From positions 62,001-126,000 of the forward strand of contig CAKZJE010000034.1 of assembly GCA_936941155.1 (NCBI GenBank): a DNA stretch of 64,000 nt, given 5' to 3'. The position numbers and the translations under genes are program-made. The notes beneath the pieces are model-generated. The model made no database searches, was not told the DNA's origin, and saw only the letters and a program-made list of their open reading frames with translations. This document shows positions 28,040-38,900 of the stretch, piece by piece. This DNA is from an uncultured Methylomonas sp. GTDB lineage: Bacteria > Pseudomonadota > Gammaproteobacteria > Methylococcales > Methylomonadaceae. The first letter of the stretch is position 1, and each line of letters begins with the position of its first letter.

Positions 28040-29767
28040 ATGAAATTTTATCTTGTGGTTTTAGGGCTGGCAGCAATAACGCCACCATCGGTTTTGGCTG
28101 CATCTGCTACTGACGCGCAACAAGCAGAAGCACAGCGAGCAACAGAACAAATTCAACGTCAACTGCGCGACCGGATTGAACAAGAAAAACGAGAAGAATT
28201 ACTCAAGCGTCCGCACAGCAATATTAAGATTGAACCACCGAAAGCCCCCAGCAAAACAGACGACAAAATCTGCCACGATGTAAAACAAATTATTATTGAA
28301 GGCGCGGCGTTGCTATCAGACGGCGACCGTGCAGAACTTGCCGCGCCGTTTATTGGTCTGTGTGTGAAGTCTTCTGACATTGAACGGTTGCTCAGCAACA
28401 TCACCCAAACTTATATGGATAAAGGCTTTATTTCTACTCGCGCCTACATTCAACCACAAGATTTAAGCAAAGGCATTTTGCGGATTTTGGTGGTGGAAGG
28501 CACGGTGGAAAAAATTATCATTGATGATGGCGATGAAAATAGCAGCATCAATCTTTTCACTGCTTTTCCTGGTGTTGAAGGTGATTCGCTGAATCTGCGT
28601 GATATTGAACAAGGGCTGGATCAAATCAATCGGATTTCTTCCAATCACGCCACAATGGAAGTGAAACCGGGCACAAAAGCAGGCGACAGCGTGATTGTGA
28701 TTCATAATCAAAAAACTCGCAGACTGCACGGCAATTTTAGCTTTGATAACACCGGCAGCAGTAATACGGGTGAAAATCAAGTCAGCTTTAGTGCAATAGC
28801 GGATAACACCTTAGGGATTAACGACAGTTTCAGCTTTACGCATCGCCGCACGATTGGCGACAAATTTAAGAACATTCACTCGCGAATGTACATCTTCAAT
28901 TATTCCGTTCCACTTGGCTATCTCACCTTAAACGCCTCGCACACTATGACAGATTATGTCACCACCATTCACCCACCCGGTGGCGATTTGCTTTCCAGCG
29001 GCAATACCGACAATACTTCTGTCGGAGCGGAATATGTTGTGTATCGCGATACGACTAATCTGCTTTCTTTAGCAGGCACGTTGACAGTCAAAAGCACCGA
29101 CAACTATTTGGCGGGAAATTTTTTAGAAATCGCCAGTCGTACTTTATCGACATTTGATTTAGGTGGTCGCTGGAATACTCAAGTGCTGGATGGGGCGATG
29201 TCGCTTAACATTGATTATGTGATAGGGCTGGACATTTTCAATGCTTTAGAAGACCCGCTCGGTTTGGCTAAATTTGCCCCACATGCACAATTTCGCAAAT
29301 GGACATTAGGGCTGAATTGGATGCGACCTTTTCAACTTTTTGAACAAAATTTTTTATTTAATACAGCGTTATCCGCGCAATACGGTGTCGATGCTTTATA
29401 CGGTACGGAACAATTTATGGTCGGCAACCCTTCCAACGTGCGCGGTTACAGAAACACGTCTATTTCGGGCGATACCGGTTATTACTGGCGCAATGATTTG
29501 TCGATGCCACTGCAATTTCAGATTGAAAGCGTTCCCGTTAATATCAAACCGTATATTGCTTACGACATGGGCTCTATTTGCAGTCGCTACAGTAGCTCGA
29601 TTTCTGGAGCGCAGCTTGGCGGTGATTTAATCGGCATGGCGTTTGGCATCAATGCTTCCATCGACAGATTTAACTTTGATGTGTCAGGAGCGAAACCGCT
29701 GTCCATGCCAAATCAACTGAAAGATGAAGGTTTGCAATTGTTTGCTAGATTCTCAGTTCAGCTGTAA
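28040..29767 (+). CDS. TpsB outer-membrane transporter (ShlB/FhaC family, Omp85)
   Basis: 575 residues. Signal peptide MKFYLVVLGLAAITPPSVLA. A periplasmic linker helix rich in Gln/Glu/Arg (about 25-60) is followed by POTRA domains, including LLSNITQTYMDKGFISTRAY and GILRILVVEGTVEKI. A 16-stranded barrel follows, with the conserved loop-6 VRGYR (about residues 475-479). TpsB exports its partner TpsA, whose gene starts 191 bp downstream on the same strand. Confidence 0.93.
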   Translation: MKFYLVVLGLAAITPPSVLAASATDAQQAEAQRATEQIQRQLRDRIEQEKREELLKRPHSNIKIEPPKAPSKTDDKICHDVKQIIIEGAALLSDGDRAELAAPFIGLCVKSSDIERLLSNITQTYMDKGFISTRAYIQPQDLSKGILRILVVEGTVEKIIIDDGDENSSINLFTAFPGVEGDSLNLRDIEQGLDQINRISSNHATMEVKPGTKAGDSVIVIHNQKTRRLHGNFSFDNTGSSNTGENQVSFSAIADNTLGINDSFSFTHRRTIGDKFKNIHSRMYIFNYSVPLGYLTLNASHTMTDYVTTIHPPGGDLLSSGNTDNTSVGAEYVVYRDTTNLLSLAGTLTVKSTDNYLAGNFLEIASRTLSTFDLGGRWNTQVLDGAMSLNIDYVIGLDIFNALEDPLGLAKFAPHAQFRKWTLGLNWMRPFQLFEQNFLFNTALSAQYGVDALYGTEQFMVGNPSNVRGYRNTSISGDTGYYWRNDLSMPLQFQIESVPVNIKPYIAYDMGSICSRYSSSISGAQLGGDLIGMAFGINASIDRFNFDVSGAKPLSMPNQLKDEGLQLFARFSVQL

Positions 29768-29799
29768 GCCTTGCTGTTGCTTTCAGATATTCATATATA

Positions 29800-29919
29800 A
29801 GGAATGAAAATTAAATAACTCACACGATTGCAGGAGTAAAAAAGCTTTCGCTTTTTGCAAATCATCGCAAATTAAAACGCATGTACTCCGGCAAGAAAAA
29901 AATAGAAGTTTTCATTCCT
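29800..29919 (+). promoter_or_regulatory. Nested hairpin in the tpsB-tpsA intergenic region
   Basis: Three nested inverted repeats share a centre region. The outer AGGAATGAAAA (29800-29810) pairs with TTTTCATTCCT (29909-29919). The middle TTGCAGGAGTA (29828-29838) pairs with TACTCCGGCAA (29884-29894) with one mismatch. The inner AAAAAGC/GCTTTTT flank TTTC at 29840-29857. No T run follows directly. It could be an RNA processing or attenuation element setting the ratio of TpsB to TpsA, or an inserted palindromic repeat. Confidence 0.55.
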
Positions 29920-29958
29920 CAATCCATTTTTTTGATTTTGTAAAAGGGAGTAATCTCC

Positions 29959-32900
29959 ATGCGCCGTGCATCATTAAACCATATCTATAGACTCGTTTGG
30001 AGTGAACGTGAACAGGCTTTTATTGCTGTTGCAGAAAACGTCCGTACCAAAGGCAAATCCAGTGGAATTTGTCGCTCGCTTGCCGCATTGGTCGGTATCG
30101 GCTTATCTGCTTTCAGTTACGCAGATGGTGTGGTGGTCGCCCCCGGTTCTGGAGCTACCAATGTTTACACCGCGCCGAATGGTGTTCCGGTTGTGGATAT
30201 TGACAAGGCAAATGCGGCTGGACTCTCGCATAACAAATATCTGAATTATAACGTTGGCACCAACGGTTTGATTTTAAACAACGCCAATTCCAGCCAAATG
30301 AGCCGGCAATCACAATTGGCTGGGCAAGTGATGGCGAATACGAATTTATCTGCGGAAGCGAAGGTGATTCTGAACGAGGTTGTGACGACTAATCGCAGTA
30401 CCTTGCAAGGATATACCGAAGTTGTTGGCGGCAAGGCTGATGTGATTCTTGCCAACCCTTATGGCATCACTTGTAACGGTTGCGGATTTATCAACACCGA
30501 CCGCGTGACTTTAACCACCGGCACACCCAATATTTCCAATACGGGCGCATTAAGCGGCTTTACGATTAACGGCGGCGACATTTTTATTGATGGCGCAGGT
30601 CTGGATGGCATGAAGCAAAGTTATTTTGACATTGTGACCCGCACTTTCAGAATGAACGCGCAACTGAACGGCAAAGATGTAAAAATCATCACGGGCACAA
30701 ATCAATGGGATTACCTCACCCAAACTGCGAGTGCAATCACGCCGACTGGCACTGCGCCGACTTTTGCATTCGACTCTAGTTTATTAGGCGGCATGTATAG
30801 CAATCGCATTTTTATTCAAGCGACCGAAGCTGGCGTTGGCGTGAAAATGCTGGGCGAAGCGGCAACCACAGCGGATGATTTCACCATTTCTGCGGCAGGA
30901 AAAATTGATATTCGTAGCAAAGTTTCAGCGGAACGTAATTTAGCTATCACGAGCACTAGTAATGCAACAGATGCGATTGGGCTGGCGGATGCAAATTTGT
31001 CTGTAAAAAATAATCTAATACTTACCGCAAACAATGGCGGAGCGACTTTAAACGGCGGTTTGCTTGTTGCAAGCAATGATTTAACAGGCGTACTGGGCAG
31101 CTTGACCGATAACGCCAACGCCACAGCAGTGACTGATAACAATAAACGTTATGCGAAAGGAAATGTCAGTTTAACCGTGACTAATGCGGCAACGATTGAT
31201 GGCACAAATTGGGGATCAGCGGCAGCGAGTGATTATAATGTTGGTAGTCTGAATATTGGTGCGGCTGGCGCAACGCTTTATGCAGACACATCATTAAGCA
31301 TTACCGCTAATTCCGGTAATCTGGCATTAGCAAAAGCAGCGATTAAAGCGACAGATAATTTAAATCTAACTTCTAGTAACGGCAGCATCAGTACAACGGC
31401 GGGAGCAGGGCAGGGTATTCAAACAACCGCAGGTAATTTAGCTGTCACTACTGGCAGTGATTTTAGCAATGCGGGCGTTATCAGCGCGGATACTGGCAGT
31501 GTGACGGTGCGTTCTAATGGCACAGTGACTAACTCCGGCACGTTACATGCTGCCACCACAATGGATATTGCCGACAAAAATAATGCAGCTACAGAAAACG
31601 TTAGTAATACAGGCACATTACTTGTTGATGGCACGCTGAGTGCGAAAGCTAATAATTTCAGCAATGCGGGTTCACTGCAAGGCACAGCAGGTGTGAATCT
31701 TTCTGCTGTCAACCTGACTAACTCAGGCACATTCATTGCCTCGAATACAGCAGGCAAATCAGGCACATTCAGCAATTTGACGACATTAGACAATAGCGGC
31801 ACTTTGCAATCGGCTGAAGATTTAACGTTAAATGTTTCAGGCACAATGACCAATAGCGGCAAACTGCTCGCCACACACGATCTTGCCGTGTTAGCAGGAA
31901 CTTCTGCACTGGATATTTCTAATACTGCCACTGGGATTTTACAAGCTAACAATGCTTTAAACATCACAGGCAGCAATGCCACGTTGGATCGTCAACTAGG
32001 TACAATATTAGGTAACAACGAGGTCAATCTGACCTTAGCTAATTTTGATAACAGAGGTACATTGCAATCGAATGCGAGTATTCATTATGCGATGGCTAAT
32101 AGATTCAGCAACGCAGGTACGGTGTTAGCAAAAAACACGCTTACAGGCTCTTCGGCTGATTTAACAAATAGCGGCACATTGCAAGCAAATCAAGGTGCGA
32201 CGATTACTGCAACCAACGCTATCAGCAATACAGGTTCGTTAATTGTCTCCAGCGGTGCGGCTTTTGCTGGCACATTAACAGCTGCAACGCTGTCCAACAG
32301 TGGAGCGGGCAATATTCAATCCGCACATGATCTTACGATTAATCTCACTGGTGATTCGCTTGTCAATGAGAGCAAAATTTTGGCAGATGACGATTTAACG
32401 ATTTCTGCTACCAGCACTGCTGTCATCAATAACAGAACAGACGGCTTTATTCAAGCAGGCACTGGGGCTGGTGATGATTTAACCATTACGGGTAACGCAT
32501 TGACTTTAAACAATAATATAGGAGCGACATTATTGGGCGACCGTCTAGCATTCACAGCGTTAGATGTGAGTAACGATGGTACGGTGCAAGGTGGGGCGGG
32601 TGCTAGTTCGGTTACTATTACTAACGCCTTAACAAATAAAGGTTTATTTTCGCTAGCAAACGCAACGGGTGGCAGTGGCTCGATTACCGCAGATTCGATT
32701 TTAAACTATGAGACGCTGCAATCAGCAGGCGGGGTTAATCTTAATATTGCAAGTCAATTGACTAACAATAATCGCTTGTTAGCCGATGGCGCACTCACCA
32801 TACGCGGCACGGATAGTAGTTATTCGGTCACGAATGCCAAAACTTTACAGGCTGGTGGCTTGCTTGATATTAAAGGACAGTCTAACGGCTCAGGCGTTTC

Positions 32901-35900
32901 GATTACAGTGGATACTTCCGGTGTGATGCTCGGCAACAGTATGGATGTGAATGCAGATACCTTGACCGTTAATGAAGGTGGCATGGTGAGTAGTATTGCT
33001 GCGATGACACTGGGATTGAATACGCTTTCATTCGGTGGATCAACCTCGCGCATTGTTGGATCGACTGATGGCAGTAGCACTACAGCTATCACACTAGCGA
33101 ATTCATTTACCAACCCCGGTGCTGTGTTTTCTGCTGGCAATTTAAATGTTACCGCTCCATCTATTACAAACAGCAATACCGGCGGCATTTCTGCCCTGCG
33201 TGAAATGAATCTTACCGCATCAACTAATGACATCGTCAATCAGGGTACGTTTTATGCCGCTGGGAATATGAATCTCAGAGCTAATTCAGGCAGCATTATT
33301 AACAGCAGCATTGCAAGCACTGGCGGCATCAACAGTGATGCAACCGTCACAACAAACTCATTCAATTTTAATAATAGTGGCGACATCAATGCAGCTAACA
33401 TTACTGTTAATGCGACAAACAGTTTTTACAATGGCGTGGCGACAATCCCTTCAATTTTTGAAGATTGGGCAAATGCTGTTTATGGCGCGAGAACTTTAAT
33501 AAAAGATAGCGGCAAGTTTGACTGTAATGGCGTTGGCTTAGCTTGCCAACAATACTGGGTCTATGAGCGGACTATCACTGTTAATCAAAAACTAAGCTCT
33601 GCTTTACCCGCAACCAAACCGCAAATGCTTGCCAGCGGCACAATGAATATTAACTGGGGAGCTGGCGGAGGTCGAAATGTAGCGGGAATATTATCTGCAA
33701 ACACCCTTAACCTTGCGGGTACGGGGAGCTTTGTGAACCAAGATCTTCATTTGGAACAAGTGACATACGGTCAACATTGGATGGTGGATGAGGACGATTG
33801 TACTTTATGCAAGATTAATTATATTTTTCGATATGCCAATGCAAACCAATACTTCGATGTGGCTAGTTTGGGTAAAAATGGCGGAGAAGTGGGCTGGGTG
33901 ACAGGTCATGGAGAGTGGTTAGAGTTATCGCGTGCGGGTAGTTGGAATGCAGACCAGGAAGCTGCTGCTCGCGATGTTTCTGCCAAAGTAGATATTGGTC
34001 GTACTTTGCTCAGCACTTCTGGGGCGGGAATTTTTGCGCAAACCTTGAATTATTCAGGCGGCAGCTTAGCCAATCGCGGCTCAGCATTCACTCCTTCTAT
34101 AAAATCCACCAGCCAAACTGGAGCAACCGCAACAAGTCTTTCTAATGGCACAACCGCCACAACGGGAGTAGCAGCGGTTGCAGGAACTACACTGGTGAAT
34201 GGCAGTTCTACTGTGGTGTTTAATGGCTTGGTCATTTCGTTACCTACCAATCCAAATGGCTTTTTCGTTGTTTCTAAAGATCCACAATCTAAATATTTGG
34301 TGGAAACCAACCCGATGTTTAGTTCAGGACAAAATTTTGTCGGCTCCAATTATTTGGCAAAACGTTTAGGGGTTAATACCGATCAAATTAATTTGCGTCT
34401 AGGCAACGCTGCTTATGAAAACTATGTGATTCGTCAGCAACTTATTGACCAAACAGGTAAAAATATTCTCAATGGCTATGCCAGTGAAGATAAAATGATA
34501 GAGGGTATGTATACGGCTGCATCTAACAAATCCACTTCACTGGGATTAAGTTGGGGCAAACCGCTGTCAGCTGAGCAAATAGGCAAACTAACAGAAGATA
34601 TTGTCTGGATGGTAGAAACAGTTGTCGAAGGAAAAACTGTATTAGCTCCTGTTGTGTATTTATCTAAAGCGACTAAAGAGGGAGTACAAACCGGTGCGGT
34701 GATTGCTGCAACGGACACTAACATCAAAACCGACATCTTAAGCAATACAGGCGGCAGTATTTCCGGCTCGAAAACCCTTGATATAACCAGTAAAGGCGAC
34801 ATTACTAACACCAGCGGTCGCATTCAAGGTGGTGATGTTAGCTTAACTTCAACCGAAGGCAGTATTGTTAATAAAACGGTTGGCGGAACTACCGAGAATC
34901 CAACTTCTTCCAATTTAGGCAAGACTGCCAGCATTCAATCAACTGGCAATCTGTCTTTAGATGCGAAAAAAGACATCAGTGTGATCGGCGCGGAAGTAAA
35001 AGCGGGTAAAGACGCAACTCTCACCGCAGGCGAAAACGTCACTCTGGATACGGTTGTTAGCAAAACAGCGACAAACAGCACATCAAAATCTAATGGCGAA
35101 ATAAAAAATGAAGGCAAGGTCACGACGACTAATACAGGTTCTACCCTTGAAACAGGTGGCAACCTGAAAATTAGCAGTGGCAAAGACACTACAATTGCCA
35201 GCAGCAAAGTCAATACGGGCGGCAATCTTGCAGTAGATGCTAAAGGTGATCTGAATATTGTTGACCGCCATGACAAAGTAGAAACAAACACCAGCTCTAG
35301 TTCTGGCAACGTAGGCAGTTTCTTTACGGACAGCAAATCAGAAACAACCAAAACAGTCGACACCACCAGCAAAGGCTCATCAATCTCTGTGGGCGGCAAT
35401 GCGGATTTGAATGCGGGCAAAACGGTCACGTTACAAGGCTCTGATTTAAAAGTCACAGGTGATGCAACAGTTACTGCTACCGATGTGAAAGTGTTAGCGG
35501 GTAAAAACACGCACGACAGCACGACTGTTACGAAAACGCATACGTTCATGGGGAATTCCAACACAGAAAGCGGCTCAAGTTCAGGTGCTAGCAGCGAAGC
35601 AAAATTTGAAAAGGATTCGATTGCAGGACAAGCCTCTGCTTCAGCAAAAGCCGAAGCGGAAGCACATTCCAGCAGCACTTTTGACATCGTGAATGACAAA
35701 ACCACCACGAAAGTGACTAGCGATGTCACGCATACCGGCTCAACTATTTCGGCTGGCAATCTGAAAATTAACGCTAAAAAAGACGTGACCCTAGAAGGGG
35801 CTAATATTGCGGCAGAAAAGAACGTTTCTGTGTCAGGGGAAACAGTCAATATTACCACTGCCGTTGACACGCATAGCGTCACCACTAAGGTTGATGAAAA

Positions 35901-38900
35901 AGCTTTCCGGTTGAGTTCAGATAATTCAGTTAAAGCCGAAGCCGGAGCAAGTGCAGAAGCGGGCACAACAAAAATGTCCGCAGAAGCAGAGGCAAGTGCG
36001 AAAGCACAAGCGAATACGGATAACTTTTCCGGTTATCTACACAATGAAATCACCACCACAGAGAAAAGCACGACTAACAAAGGCACTTCAATTAAATCCG
36101 GTGGCGATACCTCTTTAACATCGAATAAAGATTTAAATCTGACAGGTGCAAAAGTCGACGCGGGTGGCAATGTTGATTTAACTTCAACCAAAGGCAACAT
36201 CAATATTCAGGCGGCGCATGATACTGAAGATCGCACTTCCACTGTTAAAACCATGACGATTGGTCTGTATGGCACAGCCGATGCGCAAGCAGGAGCAACG
36301 ACCTCTGCTGCTGCTAAACTCGGTAAAATCGGCGTAGATGCGAATGTAGACGCAACAGCCATAGGTGGAGTGGGCTTTCAATATTCCGATAAAACGCAGG
36401 ATGAAACCAAAGGAAGCAGCACAGCAGTGGTTTCCAGCATTAAATCAGGTGGAGATTTAACCCGTACCGCAACTGCTGGAAAAATCACGGATGAAGGCAC
36501 GGCAATTGATGTCGGCGGCAACCTGACGCAATCTGCGAAAGAAATTGAAATGAAGGCTGCTGCAAATACTGAGTATGCAACTAACAAAGAATCCAGCGAA
36601 AAATTTAGATTAGGCGTTTATGGTGAGGCAGGAGCTTCCGGTCAAGCAGAAGCAAAAGCGGGGCTTGTGACTACTGCTAGCGTGGATGGTGAGGCTCATG
36701 CAATAGGTGGAATACAACTCACTAATAAATACAGTAAAAGTGACTCAAGTAGCAATAAAAGCACTGCTGTGGTGAGCAATGTGAAAGTCGGCGGCAATTT
36801 AAACTCCACTTCCACAGGCAAAACCACGCTGGAAGGCACTGTTATTAACACGGGCGGTGATGCAAACATTACTGCCAGTGAGTTGGAATATAAAGCCGCT
36901 CGTGATACCGAAAGCAGCACATCGAACTCGCTTGATACAAATCTTTCAATTAAACTGGGTGGCGGTGTTGCAGCAAGCGGTGGTAGTGGTGGCGGTGGCG
37001 CAGGATTACAAGCACAAGGCGCACTGAAATTCTCAGCAGAAGGCGATAATAAAAAAGCCGAGTCATCCACAGCAACCGCAGGCTCTATCACATCCGGTGG
37101 CAAACTGAATCTTAAAACCACCGAAAAAGATTTAAAACTGGAAGGCACAAATTTAACTTCGGCAGGTGATATGTCGCTCGCAGCAGACAAAGGCAGCGTG
37201 ATTGTTGATGCAGCGCGTAGCACTTCTTCTAGCACCGGCACAGGCTGGGATGCTGGCATGAACTTAAGTGGTGAAGTGGGTGCTGGCAAAAAATCAGCAG
37301 GTATTGAAGCCAGTGGTGGCTACAAAGATTCCGATAAAGCAAAAAGCACTGGCGTTGCATCTAATATTAAATCCGGTGGCAATCTCAACGTTAGCGCGGG
37401 CAAAGATGCAAAATTTGAAGGCACAACGCTTGAAGCGGCTGGTGATGCCAAAGTTGATGCCAAAAATAATGTTGAATTCAATGCGGTTAAAAATACAGAA
37501 ACCAGCAAAAAATTCGATGTCAATGCGGATGTTTCTGTTGGTGGAAATGCCAAAGGTAAATCGGTAGAAGGCTCGCTTGAAGCAGGCTTTAGTTATGAAA
37601 ATAACAATAAAGTAACCTACAACGCGGCAAGCATTAAATCCGGTGGCAAAAGCAGCGTCAATGCAGGCGGTGATGTCACGTTGCAAGGCGACGTAAAAAT
37701 CGGCACAGTGGATGCGAAAGGTAATATTGTTAATGACGACAAAGCGATTACCGCAGGCGGCACGGTTAAAAAAGTTGAAACCAAAAATGTAGATGAGAAA
37801 ACTAAGTTTGGTTTGGATATTGCGGTTGATTTTGAAGGCAAAGGCAAATCAGCAGCGGATAAAACAAAAGCAGCTGACGGTCGTTCACATGATGCCAAAA
37901 TAAATGAGGCAACAGCTCCGCAAAAAGCCAGCGATGCTAAAGATGGCAGTTACAAAAAAGCAGATGAACATCTTGAGAACGTCAAGAAAACCACTGAAAA
38001 CAAAACAAAAGACGCAGAAAACAAGTTAACTGATGCCAAAAAAGAGCTGAATGACGCACAGACCAAATTGGATAAAACCAAAGTAGACGCTAACGATTAC
38101 TCTAACGCTAAAAAAGAGCTTGAGTCAGCGCAAACTAAAGCGAAAGATGCGGAAAAACAAGTTAAGGAAACCAAATCAGATGAGGCAAAAAACAAGTTAG
38201 CGGATGCCAAAAAACAGTTGAATGAGGCACAGACCAAACTTGATAAAGTCAAACAAGATACTAAAGAGCAGACTAAAGCTAAACAAGAGTTTGATGCAGC
38301 GCAAACTAAAACCCAAAATGCGCAAAAGCAAGTTAACGATACCAAAACAGCAGGTGAAAAACAGGTCAAACAAGCGACAGACAAAGTCACTGAAATGAAA
38401 AAACAGGCGGACGCTGAACACGATAAAACAATTGATAATGCAAAAAAAGCAGTCACTGACACAAATGCGGCAAATCAAAAAGCAATCGCCTCAGAAAACA
38501 AACAGAGAAAAAATGATGTCGCAACAAACAAAGCTGAAGCATTGAAAAAAGCAGTGGAGGATACTGATAAAAAACTGAAGGATGCGAAAACTAACTCCGA
38601 CAAACTGCAAGACGCTGATGCAGTGAAAGCGTTGAAAAATTTGGAATCGGACAGTAGTTCTGCGGATAAAAAACTGGTTGATGCCAAAAATGAAGCAACA
38701 ACTCTGAAAGATGACGCAGAAAAGTTGCAAAAAACGGCTGAAGAGAAAAAAGTCACTGCGGACAAATCTAAATCAGATTCTATCAGCCAAGCTAAAACCG
38801 CAGCGGAAAACAAAATAGCCGATGCAATTAAAACAGCAGCAACTGAAAAATCAAAAATTGATAATGATAAGAATTTGAAACCCGATGCAAAAATTGAGGC

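Noticed and set aside
34935-35966. Long open frames on the minus strand inside tpsA
   Set aside because: They mirror the repetitive, stop-poor composition of tpsA, have low-complexity Ser/Val/Leu translations and no ribosome binding site or domain.
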